Part shown: positions 16,064 to 24,030 of the stretch, one piece after another
Layout of the letters: every line of letters starts with the position of its first letter
Position numbering within the stretch: the first letter of the stretch is position 1
Origin: Nonomuraea harbinensis
Lineage (GTDB): Bacteria; Actinomycetota; Actinomycetes; Streptosporangiales; Streptosporangiaceae
Direction of reading: 5' to 3'
Length of the DNA: 64,000 nucleotides
Assembly (NCBI RefSeq): GCF_019396385.1
Contig: NZ_JAHKRN010000004.1
Coordinates: forward strand, 186,001 to 250,000
Program-made: the position numbers and the translations under genes
Notes under the pieces: model-generated
Database searches by the model: none
What the model was told of the DNA's origin: nothing
What the model saw: only the letters and a program-made list of their open reading frames with translations

Positions 16064-16501
16064 ATGACCGACGAAGGACACTACGAGTCCGTCCACGTCC
16101 ACTTCGACGACCTCGACGTCATGGGCCTGTTGCACAACTCGCGCTACGCCCTGCTGGTGGAGCGGGCGATCGGCGCCTACTGGACCAGGCTCGGCTGGTC
16201 GCCCGATCCTGCCACCTCGGCGTTCAAGGACGTGTCCTTCGCCGTGCGTGAGTTCAAGATCTCCTATGAGGCGCCCGTCATGGGGGCGGGCGAGCTGGCG
16301 GTGCGTCTCTGGATCGAGCGCATGGGGCGCAGCAGCGTGGTCTACGGCTTCCTCGTGCTGTCCCCCGATCATGAGATCACCCACGCCGAGGGCTACCGCG
16401 CCAACGTCAACCTCGACCCGGTCACGTTCCGCCCCACGCCCATCAGCGACGAGAGCCGCGCCGCCGCCGGGCCCCTGTTCCTGCCGGTGGCGGCGGGCTG
16501 A
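16064..16501 (+). CDS. acyl-CoA thioesterase, hotdog fold
   Basis: A 145-aa 4-hydroxybenzoyl-CoA thioesterase family protein. The N-terminal HVHFDDLDVMGLLHNSRYALLVERA carries the catalytic Asp and His/Asn positions of the 4HBT group (D-x-D-x-x-G-x-x-x-N). It should hydrolyse a small acyl- or aryl-CoA in the cytoplasm. GGAGG lies 7 nt upstream of the ATG, inside the end of the TetR gene, showing co-translation. Confidence 0.88.
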   Translation: MTDEGHYESVHVHFDDLDVMGLLHNSRYALLVERAIGAYWTRLGWSPDPATSAFKDVSFAVREFKISYEAPVMGAGELAVRLWIERMGRSSVVYGFLVLSPDHEITHAEGYRANVNLDPVTFRPTPISDESRAAAGPLFLPVAAG

Positions 16502-16518
16502 CGTCCGTCGCGTCAGCC
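16496..16518. terminator. hairpin formed by two convergent stop regions
   Basis: GGCTGACG (16496-16503) pairs perfectly with CGTCAGCC (16511-16518) around a 7-nt loop. Both stop codons of the convergent thioesterase and hydrolase genes lie inside the arms. Confidence 0.5.
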
Positions 16519-17316
16519 GGTCTCGGCGAACCGCCTGAGCACCGGGGCGAGCACGTCGGCGGCCACGCTGTGCTGCTCCCCCTTGACGACCTGCAGCGTG
16601 GCGGTCGGCAGCAGCTCGGCGACGGCGCGGGCGCCGACCATCAGCGACGGATCGGTGCCGTCGCCGTGCATGGCCAGGACGGGGACGTCGACCGCGGCCC
16701 AGCGGTCCTGGTCCAGCGGATTGCCCGCCATCGCGGACGCCACGAACCGGCCGTCGTAGGCGATCGTGTGCGCGACCTCCTCGACGGCCGCCCAGGACGG
16801 GCTCTGCCGGAAACCGTCGACGACCTCGGCGGGCATGCCGACCGCCGCGGTGCAGAACAGCGCCGCCGCGTCGCCGGGACGGCCCTGGGCGATCGCCTCG
16901 TCGAGCCGCTCGACATAGTCCGGCGGCAGGGGCGGGCGGGTGTCGTCGATGATGAACGGCGGCTCCCATACCACCAGCCGGCTGATCGGCAGCCCGGCCA
17001 CCGCGGCGTCGAGGGCCAGGGCCGCGCCTGAGGAGAATCCGCAGACGATGGCGGGCCCTCCGGCGTCGGCGATGATCGCCGCGAGGTCCTCGATCTCGCG
17101 CTCCGTCGCGTACGGGGCGGTGTCGGTGCTCTGGCCGCGCCCGCGCCGGTCGTAGGTGTAGGTGCGGAACCCGTCGCGCAGCAGCTCCCCGACCTCGGCG
17201 CCCAGCGGGTTGACGGCGCGGTGGGAGGTGGCGCCGTCGACCATGACCAGCGGCTGACCCTCGCCCACAGCGTCGAAAGCGATGATGGTGCCGTCCTTCG
17301 AGCGGACCGTGCCCAT
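16513..17316 (-). CDS. alpha/beta hydrolase
   Basis: A 267-aa alpha/beta-fold hydrolase. Visible elements are the oxyanion region VMVDGATSHRAVN, YDRRGRGQSTDT, the nucleophile elbow VCGFSSGAAL with Ser near 95, an acid in VLAMHGDGTD and the catalytic His in KGEQHSV. This is the layout of small haloperoxidase/esterase-like enzymes. It is divergent from a TetR gene across 95 bp containing repeated operator-like sequence, so it is probably the TetR target. Confidence 0.85.
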   Translation of the reverse strand: MGTVRSKDGTIIAFDAVGEGQPLVMVDGATSHRAVNPLGAEVGELLRDGFRTYTYDRRGRGQSTDTAPYATEREIEDLAAIIADAGGPAIVCGFSSGAALALDAAVAGLPISRLVVWEPPFIIDDTRPPLPPDYVERLDEAIAQGRPGDAAALFCTAAVGMPAEVVDGFRQSPSWAAVEEVAHTIAYDGRFVASAMAGNPLDQDRWAAVDVPVLAMHGDGTDPSLMVGARAVAELLPTATLQVVKGEQHSVAADVLAPVLRRFAETG

Positions 17317-17335
17317 GGTTACTCTCCTTCATTTT

Positions 17336-17390
17336 CGGAACTGGACGGTACAGTACTATCTTCCGTACGGAACTGTCCAGTACTATCCCT
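17336..17390. promoter_or_regulatory. duplicated promoter/operator between hydrolase and TetR genes
   Basis: Two direct copies of a GGAACTG ... CAGTACTATC block occur, the first from 17337 and the second ending at 17387. Each contains a TACTAT -10-like hexamer (17354-17359 and 17381-17386), and the perfect 10-bp palindrome TCCGTACGGA (17362-17371) lies between and into them. AAGGAGGTG just downstream is a near-perfect ribosome site for the GTG at 17412. Confidence 0.5.
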
Positions 17391-17411
17391 GCCTAGCCCT
17401 AAGGAGGTGTT

Positions 17412-18056
17412 GTGGACCCACAGCAGAGCGGCGCCGGGCCCGAGACCGGTCGCACGGCCAGGAAGCGGCGCGCGATCCTGGACGCGGCCACCGAGGTGTT
17501 CCTGCAGAACGGCTACCTCGGAGCGAGCATGGACGAGGTGGCCGCCAAGGCCGCGGTGTCCAAGCAGACCGTCTACAAGCAGTTCGCGGACAAGAAGCAC
17601 CTCTTCACCGAGATCATCCTCGGCACCACAGCCCAGCTCATGGACGGCTTCAGGCAGGTCGCGACCGACCTCGACCGGGCCACCGACGCGCGCCAGGCCC
17701 TGCACGACCTGGCCCGCGCCCTCCTCGCCAACCTCACCCAGCCGGACGTCCTGCGGCTGCGCCGCCTGGTCATCGCCGAGGCCGACCGGTTCCCCGACAT
17801 CTCCGGGGCGTGGTTCGAGCACGGTTTCCACGAGTCGCTGGTGATGCTGGGCGAGACGCTGCGCCGCCTGGAGGGCCGCGGGCTGCTGCGGAACCTGCCT
17901 GACCCGACGCTGGCCGCCTACCAGTTCGCCGGGCTGGTCATGTACAAGCCGATGAACCAGGTGATGTTCGCCGGCACCCCCGCCGGTCCCGCGGCCGAGG
18001 AGCTGGAGAGCATCGCCGGCCAGGCGGTGGAGGTGTTCCTCGCGGCCTACGGCTGA
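17412..18056 (+). CDS. TetR/AcrR-family transcriptional regulator
   Basis: A 214-aa repressor. The N-terminal HTH (about 18-64) has SMDEVAAKAAVSKQTVYKQFADKKHLF; the C-terminal domain contains ADRFPDISGAWFEHG and QFAGLVMYKPMNQVMF, resembling the AefR-like TetR_C_7 group. Starts at GTG 17412 behind an unusually strong AAGGAGGTG. Divergent from the hydrolase gene, which it probably regulates. Confidence 0.88.
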   Translation: MDPQQSGAGPETGRTARKRRAILDAATEVFLQNGYLGASMDEVAAKAAVSKQTVYKQFADKKHLFTEIILGTTAQLMDGFRQVATDLDRATDARQALHDLARALLANLTQPDVLRLRRLVIAEADRFPDISGAWFEHGFHESLVMLGETLRRLEGRGLLRNLPDPTLAAYQFAGLVMYKPMNQVMFAGTPAGPAAEELESIAGQAVEVFLAAYG

Positions 18057-18060
18057 CGGC

Positions 18061-18334
18061 TCAGCCGCCCAGGACGCGGTCCAGGGTGCGGCGGCCCATC
18101 CGGCTCATGGCCCGGTTGGTCTCCGCGTAGTACCAGACCGCGCCCATCGCCTGCTGGAACGCCCACGCCCGGCCCCGCTCCCATGGCCACGACACCGGGC
18201 AGCCACGTCTGCACCGCCCACGGCAGCGGATAGCCCGCCCCCGGCTCACCCAGCGCGACGGGCTCGGGCGTACGGAACCGCGTCCGGCCCGCCAGCTCCC
18301 GGGCCGCCTCCGCTTCCGCCCGCAGCCATCAGCC
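18061..18334 (-). pseudogene. aminoglycoside phosphotransferase-like relic
   Basis: Two pieces of an APH-family protein are joined in different frames. From about 18333 down to 18188 one frame reads WLRAEAEAARELAGRTRFRT then PEPVALGEPGAGYPLPW and AVQTWLPG, the N-lobe pattern of the family. From about 18180 to 18061 a shifted frame reads RAWAFQQAMGAVWYYAETN then RAMSRMGRRTLDRVLGG, the extreme C-terminus. The catalytic loop and DFG-like region are missing, and a stop lies directly before the first piece. A large internal deletion plus a frame shift best explains it. It cannot encode a working kinase. Confidence 0.7.
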
Positions 18335-18383
18335 TCCCCACGCCGATGCCGGCCCGCAACCTCTTTTCCCGGGGTCCGCGCCG

Positions 18384-18878
18384 TCAGCGGGTGCTCGCCA
18401 GGGCGGTGCGGGCGATCTCGGCCCGGTCGGCGGCCTCCGCCTCAGCCGCCCGCTTCTCGGCGAGCACGCGGGCGTCGTAGGCGGTGCGGGCGGCGGCGAT
18501 CTCGTTCTGGTGCGTCTCCGTCCAGGTGACCAGCTCGCGGATGGTGGAGTGCAGGGTCGTGCCGAGCGAGGTGAGCTCGTAGTCGACGCGCGGCGGGACG
18601 GTCGGGTGCACGGTCCTGCTGACCAGTCCGTCGCGTTCCAGGTGCCGCAGCGTACGGGTGAGCATGCGCTGGCTGACCCCGTCGATCATGCGGCGCAGCT
18701 CGGTGAAGCGCAGGCTGCGCCGGTCGAGCAGGGCGATCACCAACAGCGACCATTTGTCCGCGACGCGGTCGAGGATCTGCCGGACCTCGCAGTCCTCCCG
18801 GGTGTCCCACTGGAGAACGTCGTAGTCGTCGCCGGTATCCCCGCAGTGACCGAGGGACTCAGAAGTGCCGTCTTCCAT
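18384..18878 (-). CDS. HxlR-family transcriptional regulator
   Basis: A 164-aa winged-helix regulator. It shows the family hallmark Cys near residue 30 in REDCEVRQILDRVADKWSLLVI, followed by LRFTELRRMIDGVSQRMLTRTLRHLERDGLVSRT. An Ala/Glu-rich helical tail of about 45 residues extends beyond the usual HxlR length. The Cys suggests redox or electrophile sensing. It is divergent from an MFS exporter across 99 bp, the usual arrangement for a regulator of its own efflux pump. Confidence 0.88.
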   Translation of the reverse strand: MEDGTSESLGHCGDTGDDYDVLQWDTREDCEVRQILDRVADKWSLLVIALLDRRSLRFTELRRMIDGVSQRMLTRTLRHLERDGLVSRTVHPTVPPRVDYELTSLGTTLHSTIRELVTWTETHQNEIAAARTAYDARVLAEKRAAEAEAADRAEIARTALASTR

Positions 18879-18907
18879 GACATTTCATGATGCTCGACGA
18901 TTCTGCT

Positions 18908-18924
18908 GGTTACAAGAAGGAACC
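18908..18924. promoter_or_regulatory. possible HxlR operator
   Basis: GGTTAC (18908-18913) and GGAACC (18919-18924) form an imperfect inverted repeat (5 of 6 pairs) between the divergent HxlR and MFS genes. Position is right; the evidence is only the dyad. Confidence 0.3.
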
Positions 18925-18977
18925 GGCAGGCGGTCGAGGAACTGTGGGCCGGTTCCGCTTCGTGAAAGGACCGCACC

Positions 18978-20390
18978 GTGCCCACCTCGATGTCCCCACG
19001 CTCGTGGGGCGTGCTCTTCGTGCTCGCCGGCGCCATCTTCCTGGAAGGGATCGACGTGGCCATGCTGAACGTGGCCCTGCCGGCGATCCGGGCGGATCTC
19101 GGCCTGTCCACCGGCATGCTCAGCGGCGTGGTCAGCGCCTACGTGCTCGGCTACGGCGGCTTCATGCTGCTGGGCGGCCGGGCCGCCGACCTGCTGGGAC
19201 GCCGCCGGATGTTCCTGTTCTGGCTGATCGTCTTCCTGCTCTTCTCAGGTCTGGGGGGCTTCGCGACCGAAGGGTGGACGCTGTTGACGGCCCGCTTCGT
19301 GACCGGGGTCGCGGCCGCGTTCATGACGCCCGCCGGGCTCTCCCTGATCACCGGCAACTTCCCCGAAGGGCCCCAGCGCACCAAGGCGCTCGGGGTGTAC
19401 GCCGGCACGGCCTCGGGCGGCTACGTGCTCGGCCTGGTCGCCGGCGGTCTGCTGGCCTCCGTCGGCTGGCGATGGGTGTTCTTCGCGCCGGTGATCCTGG
19501 CGGCGGTGATCCTCGTCGCGGCGCTGGTCCTGCTCAAGGAGAGCGAGGCGCCCGAGCGGCCCCCGGGCGGCTTCGACCTGGCCGGCGCGTTCAGCATCAC
19601 CGGCGCGATGCTGCTGCTGGTGTACGGCGTGGTCCGGCTTGAGCACCCCGGCGACGGCCTCGCGGGCACGATCGGCGTGTTCGCCGCGGGCCTCGCCCTG
19701 CTGGCCGCCTTCGTCCTCATCGAACGACGCACGGCCCATCCCCTGGTACGGCTTGGCATCCTGCGCTCCCACCCGCTGGTGCGGGCCAACCTGGGCGCGC
19801 TGCTGTTCCTCGCCTCGTTCGCCGGCTTCCAGTTCGTGGTCACCATCTACCTGCAGGAGGTGCGCGGCTGGAGCAGCCTGCAGACCGGTCTGGCCATGCT
19901 GGTGATCGGCATCGACACGATCCTCGCGCCGACGCTCACCCCACGGCTGGTGAACCGGTTCGGCAACGCCCGCGTGCTCTTCGGCGGACTGGTGGTCGCC
20001 GCCCTGGCCTACGCATTCTTCCTGCCGCTCGGGATGGACTGGACGTACGCGGCCATGCTGCCGACCATGCTCCTGCTCGGCGTGGCGTTCTCCCTGGCGT
20101 ACGGCCCGCTGACCATGGCCGCCACCGAAGGGATCGACGAGCACGAGCACGGCCTGGCCGGCGGCCTGCTCTACACCTCCATCCAGTTCGGCACCGCACT
20201 CGGGCTGTCGGCGGTGACCGCGGTGAGCGTCGCGGCGCTCGGCGACGCCGGCACGCCCGAGGCGATGCTGGACTCCCTGCGGCTCGCCCTCGTCGTCCCG
20301 GTCGCGGCCGCCGCCGCCGGCGCCCTGATCACCGCCTTCGGGCTCCGCCGCCGCACCGCCGGCCGCGTGTCCGTCCCGGCCTCGGTGTGA
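18978..20390 (+). CDS. MFS transporter, DHA2-type drug exporter
   Basis: A 470-aa polytopic protein with about 14 membrane helices. Motif A appears as GGRAADLLGRRRMF (about 66-79) and motif C as GVAAAFMTPAGLSLITG near 110. LGVYAGTASGGYVLGLVAGG and WRWVFF are typical of EmrB/QacA-like proton antiporters. It begins at GTG 18978 after GAAAGGA. Paired with the divergent HxlR regulator, it probably exports a toxic small molecule that the regulator senses. Confidence 0.9.
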   Translation: MPTSMSPRSWGVLFVLAGAIFLEGIDVAMLNVALPAIRADLGLSTGMLSGVVSAYVLGYGGFMLLGGRAADLLGRRRMFLFWLIVFLLFSGLGGFATEGWTLLTARFVTGVAAAFMTPAGLSLITGNFPEGPQRTKALGVYAGTASGGYVLGLVAGGLLASVGWRWVFFAPVILAAVILVAALVLLKESEAPERPPGGFDLAGAFSITGAMLLLVYGVVRLEHPGDGLAGTIGVFAAGLALLAAFVLIERRTAHPLVRLGILRSHPLVRANLGALLFLASFAGFQFVVTIYLQEVRGWSSLQTGLAMLVIGIDTILAPTLTPRLVNRFGNARVLFGGLVVAALAYAFFLPLGMDWTYAAMLPTMLLLGVAFSLAYGPLTMAATEGIDEHEHGLAGGLLYTSIQFGTALGLSAVTAVSVAALGDAGTPEAMLDSLRLALVVPVAAAAAGALITAFGLRRRTAGRVSVPASV

Positions 20391-20523
20391 CCTAGTCCGC
20401 CTGACCTGCGCCCAGCATGCCGCGTGTGGGACGTGGAGCACGATCAAAGCGGTCGACCGGGAGCCTGGGCGCGGGCTACGGTGGCGCCTGGTCCTCGGCC
20501 CTCTCACGAGGCAGGTTGGTCTC

Positions 20524-20895
20524 ATGGCGATCCCGAAGAAGTATGCGCGGCCCATCACCGTCGACGGCACCGCGTTCCGGTGGCGTGTTCGCCGTAAGCC
20601 CACGTACTGCCAGGGGAACGGATGGGGCCCGATGACGTTCGCGGTGGAACGGGCCGACGCGCCGGGTCGCGCGCTCCTGGTGTCACTTCCCTGTTCGAGG
20701 CCGGACGCGTGGCTGGGAGAGCGGGCCACCGCCGTCCGGCCGTCGCTCGTGAAGGCCGCCGTCCGCATGGCGCTCGACCGCGGCTGGGACCCCCGGCAAG
20801 CAGGCAACGCCTTCGACCTCGCACTCACCGATGACGACCTGACCGCCATGCTGCACGGGCCGCCCACGTACGCCGTCCCCTTCATGCGGAGATGA
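20524..20895 (+). CDS. uncharacterised actinobacterial protein, paralogue 1
   Basis: A 123-aa soluble protein of unknown function. It starts MAIPKKYARPITVDG and then FRWRVRRKPTYCQGNGWGPM, a basic segment with a Gln-Gly-x-Gly turn, and ends in an acidic LTDDDLTAMLHGPPTYAVPF. It is clearly paralogous to the next gene (same order of motifs: ITV-G, RWRVRxKP, TFxVERA, SLPCxRPDxW, IRP, AFxLxL). No catalytic motif is recognised. It lies 24 nt upstream of its paralogue and 133 nt after the MFS gene. Confidence 0.7.
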   Translation: MAIPKKYARPITVDGTAFRWRVRRKPTYCQGNGWGPMTFAVERADAPGRALLVSLPCSRPDAWLGERATAVRPSLVKAAVRMALDRGWDPRQAGNAFDLALTDDDLTAMLHGPPTYAVPFMRR

Positions 20896-20919
20896 CGACA
20901 GCAGATCTTGGAGGCGGTT

Positions 20920-21354
20920 GTGGCGATGCCGGAGAAGGGCTCGCGGCTCATCACCGTCGGTGACGTCGGCTACCGCTGGCGGGTTCGCCACAAGCCGGCC
21001 CGCCGTCAGGGCGACGGCCGGACCCCGCTCCGCTTCACCGTCGAACGGGCCGAGGAGCCGGGAAGCGTCCTCGTGGTGACGCTCCCCTGCGCCCGGCCGG
21101 ACAACTGGCGGAAAGAGCGGACGATCACCATCCGTCCGCTCCTCGTCGGCGGGTGCATCCGGCGGGCCGTCGAGCGAGGATGGCGGCCGGGCCGCTCGGG
21201 CCCGGCATTCACCCTCGACGTCGCCGAGGACGAGCTGGCCGCGCTCCTCTGCGAACCGCCCCGATACCTGATCCCGTTCCTCTGGGGCATGATCCCGGAG
21301 GGCGGCGGCATCGGGGATCTTCCGCGATGCACTCAGATCCGGAGCCGGGACTGA
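20920..21354 (+). CDS. uncharacterised actinobacterial protein, paralogue 2
   Basis: A 144-aa paralogue of the preceding gene. GTG 20920 is chosen because GGAGG ends 5 nt before it and because the resulting N-terminus MAMPEKGSRLITVGD aligns with MAIPKKYARPITVDG of the first copy. It has an extra C-terminal stretch after YLIPFLWGMIPEGGG. The last 22 nt overlap the convergent VOC gene. The tandem arrangement implies local duplication. Function is unknown. Confidence 0.7.
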   Translation: MAMPEKGSRLITVGDVGYRWRVRHKPARRQGDGRTPLRFTVERAEEPGSVLVVTLPCARPDNWRKERTITIRPLLVGGCIRRAVERGWRPGRSGPAFTLDVAEDELAALLCEPPRYLIPFLWGMIPEGGGIGDLPRCTQIRSRD

Positions 21355-21911
21355 TCGGCCCCCTCTTGATCCGCAGGGGAAGCGTGCCGCTGGGTTCTCG
21401 GGTCGTGGAGCGAGCGCATCGCCTCCACCAAGGTCCCGTGGATGTACTCCAGCTCGGGCGTGGAGAAGCTCGTCCAGTCGTCGGCGTCCTCGGCCTCGGC
21501 GGCCCAGTCCTGGCCGGCCGTGGGGTCGTGCTGGTACACCCACCAGAGATTCCCCGACCGGTCCTGGAACCGCGCGAGCGTGTCACCGAAGAAATCGGTC
21601 GGACGCGTGACGATCCGCGCCCCGCGGGCCTCCGCGCGGGCCAGGGTCTCCTCCACGTCGTCCACGTACACCCGCGTGAGCGCCGGGGTGAACGGCCAGT
21701 CGGGCTTGCGGTCGGCGAGCGACAGCAGCGAGTCGCCCAGACGGAGCTCGGCGTGCAGGATGAGCCCGTCCTCGTCGATCGTGCGGGCCTCCGGCACGTC
21801 GGTCGCGCCGAACACGTCGATGAGGAAGTCGATCAGCTCGGCGGTCCCGTCGGCGATGACGAACGGGTTCACCGTGTTGGAGCCGGCGGGCGCGTGAGGT
21901 CGTGCGGTCAT
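21333..21911 (-). CDS. VOC-family (glyoxalase/bleomycin resistance-like) protein
   Basis: A 192-aa protein with one vicinal-oxygen-chelate module pair: VNPFVIADGTAELIDFLIDVFGATDV, an internal HAELRLGDSLLSLAD and the closing LARFQDRSGNLWWVYQH. His and Glu at the usual metal positions (HAELRLGD) can be seen. A tail of about 60 residues rich in charged amino acids follows. The gene lies 69 nt after a WYL regulator on the same strand. The substrate is unknown; resistance and metabolic roles both occur in this family. Confidence 0.82.
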   Translation of the reverse strand: MTARPHAPAGSNTVNPFVIADGTAELIDFLIDVFGATDVPEARTIDEDGLILHAELRLGDSLLSLADRKPDWPFTPALTRVYVDDVEETLARAEARGARIVTRPTDFFGDTLARFQDRSGNLWWVYQHDPTAGQDWAAEAEDADDWTSFSTPELEYIHGTLVEAMRSLHDPRTQRHASPADQEGADQSRLRI

Positions 21912-21980
21912 GAGGTTCCTTTCCTGATGAGCGGTGCACGCACTCTCGCAGCAGACGAGGTCACATCCCGTCCGCGTTCG

Positions 21981-22958
21981 TCAGGGTGCGTCCGGCGGCG
22001 TCTCCAGGGCGCGCAGCATCCGTCCGAGCGCCTCGCAAAGCTCCGAGCGCGCGGGATCGGGGAGGTCGACGGTGTACGCGACGCCGGCCGGAATCCACGA
22101 CAGGGCGTACATCGTGTCCCTGAAGTCGGCGCCGCCCACCGGCCAGACCGTGGTGCCGGCGTCCCCCGGCTCGGCGCCCTGCGCCCACTCGCCGAAGAGA
22201 TCACGCAGCCGCTCGATCGGCATCCGCATCGTCGCGGTCGCGTCGGTCGCCTGCTTGCCCCATGACGACGCGACGGCCACGAACTCCGCGACCTGCCGGT
22301 GCGAGAGCGGCCGCGGCTCGAAGAACGCCCCGGTGCGCCGCACGCCGGCGATCCGGTCGATGCGGAACGTACGCCAGCCGTCGCGATCGAGGTCCCAGCA
22401 GAGCAGGTACCAGTGCCGCTCGGACGGCGCCAGGTGGTGCGGCTCCACCTGGCGCGACGACGGCCCCGACCTCGACACGTGGGCGAAGCGGACACGCTCG
22501 TGGCCCCGGCAGGCCAGCGCCAGTTCGGTGAGCACGGCCGGGGACACCCCGGACCCGGGTCCTGTCCCGGCCGGTCGCACCGCGGCGGCGAGCGCGTTGA
22601 CCCGTTCGCGCAGTGCGGCGGGCAGGACCCGTTCGAGCTTGGCGAGAGCCCGGATCGTCGTATCCGCGCCGTCGGTGAGCTGCCGCGTCGCCGCCAGGCG
22701 CAGGCCCGCCGCCATGGCGACGGCCTCCTCGTCGGTGAGCAGCAGCGGCGGCATCACACCGCCGGGCTCCAGACGGTAGCCGCCGGCCAGCCCCGGAACC
22801 GACTCGATCCGGTAGCCGAGGTCACGCAGGCGTTCGACGTCCCGGCGCACCGTACGCCGCGAGACCCCGAGCCGGTCCGCCAGCTCGGGGCCCGTCCAGT
22901 GCCGATGCGTCTGCAGCAGGTTGAGGAGCGCGAGGGCGCGTGCGGTGGTGTCCGGCAT
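21981..22958 (-). CDS. YafY-type WYL-domain transcriptional regulator
   Basis: A 325-aa regulator. The N-terminal HTH (about 8-60: ALLNLLQTHRHWTGPELADRL and VSRRTVRRDVERLRDLGY) is DeoR-like, followed by PPLLLTDEEAVAMAAGL and a WYL domain around 165-215 (HLAPSERHWYLLCWDLDRDGWRTFRIDRI). WYL domains bind ligands or nucleic acid and are common in stress regulators. Upstream of it on the same strand is the DUF4331 gene, downstream the VOC gene, so the three may be one unit. Confidence 0.87.
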   Translation of the reverse strand: MPDTTARALALLNLLQTHRHWTGPELADRLGVSRRTVRRDVERLRDLGYRIESVPGLAGGYRLEPGGVMPPLLLTDEEAVAMAAGLRLAATRQLTDGADTTIRALAKLERVLPAALRERVNALAAAVRPAGTGPGSGVSPAVLTELALACRGHERVRFAHVSRSGPSSRQVEPHHLAPSERHWYLLCWDLDRDGWRTFRIDRIAGVRRTGAFFEPRPLSHRQVAEFVAVASSWGKQATDATATMRMPIERLRDLFGEWAQGAEPGDAGTTVWPVGGADFRDTMYALSWIPAGVAYTVDLPDPARSELCEALGRMLRALETPPDAP

Positions 22959-23010
22959 ACCGCCAGCTTGCCGCCGAACGCGGACGGTTCGTGTCCGCGT
23001 CCGGGATCCG

Positions 23011-24030
23011 TCAGGAGGTGGCCGCCGGGTGCGGGTCGCCGAGGTACGGGAACCGGTCCAGAGTGTCGGTGTGCGGCGTCAGCCCGGTGGGCGGCGCTTC
23101 GTTCTTGGTGAGGAACGCGACGCGGATGTCGATGACGTCTTCGGTGAACGTCCGCCCGTTGGGGTACGCGGCCGGCTTGGCCGGGTCGAAGCTCAGCACG
23201 TCCGGCAGGAGGCCGTGCTCGTCGATCGCGGCGATCGCCTCCTCACGGGAGTAGCCGCCGGTGTGGCCCAGCAGATGGACGAACTGGTCCGTCCACTTCT
23301 CCCGGTCGTCGACCGGCTCGCCGGCGTTGTACTCCTCCTTCGTGTCGTCGGTGTTGAAGAAGCTGCTCATCGACGGGTGTCCCGCCCGGTCCGCGTGGAC
23401 GAGCTCGCCGTCGCGCAGGACGCTGCACCGGCCCCAGACGCGCAACGTGGGCTCGGGCGCCAGCTCCGCGGTCGGCAGCTCGATGGCCATGGAGAAGACG
23501 TTGGCCGTGGTGTTGGAGTCGACGCCGGTCCACGGGGACTTCCCACCCAGATGCGGTGCGGTGAAGTTCCGCTTGCCGCTGGTGTCGAACAGGTTCTTGA
23601 TGCCGTCGAAGTCGAAGAAGAAGGCGTCGCTGCGGCTGCCGGCGGCCACCAGGTAGTCGCCGCTGTTGACCACGTTGGCCCGGGGGCCGAAGGAGACGGC
23701 GGCGCCCGACACGATCTTGGTGCCCACCGCCCCGAAGTCGCGGGACTCCGCTCCGGTCGCCATGAAGACGCTGTAGGTCTGGGAGCCGTCCGACGCCGGC
23801 CGGCTGAAGACCCAGCTGAAGGCGACGTCGGTCAGGTAGTCGCCGTCGTTGTCGATGTTCAGGCGGTACACGGCGTCGGGGTGCAGGGCGTCCGCGTCGG
23901 GATTGGCGTTGAGGATGAGAACGGTCCTGCCCGGATCGCCGGGCGCCTGGAAGGCGTACAGGTCGCACAGATCGAGGCGCTGGTCGCCCAGTGGTGGCCC
24001 GAGGCTGAGGCCGGTGAAGTGGTTCGACAT
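23011..24030 (-). CDS. DUF4331 family protein
   Basis: A 339-aa protein whose repeated strand-turn elements (LCDLYAFQAPGDPGRTVLILNANPD, YRLNIDNDGDYLTDVAFSWVF, FAGPRANVV-type segments, FFDFDGIKNLF) match DUF4331, a beta-rich family of unknown function. No signal peptide is seen. The ATG at 24030 has AGGG 6 nt upstream; an in-frame start 45 nt earlier adds a non-conserved MSWWLPGERAIEGP stretch and was rejected. Confidence 0.82.
   Translation of the reverse strand: MSNHFTGLSLGPPLGDQRLDLCDLYAFQAPGDPGRTVLILNANPDADALHPDAVYRLNIDNDGDYLTDVAFSWVFSRPASDGSQTYSVFMATGAESRDFGAVGTKIVSGAAVSFGPRANVVNSGDYLVAAGSRSDAFFFDFDGIKNLFDTSGKRNFTAPHLGGKSPWTGVDSNTTANVFSMAIELPTAELAPEPTLRVWGRCSVLRDGELVHADRAGHPSMSSFFNTDDTKEEYNAGEPVDDREKWTDQFVHLLGHTGGYSREEAIAAIDEHGLLPDVLSFDPAKPAAYPNGRTFTEDVIDIRVAFLTKNEAPPTGLTPHTDTLDRFPYLGDPHPAATS

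Noticed and set aside
18335..18383. Extension of the phosphotransferase relic upstream
   Set aside because: A TGA stands right before the similarity in that frame and no family motif is seen beyond about 18334.
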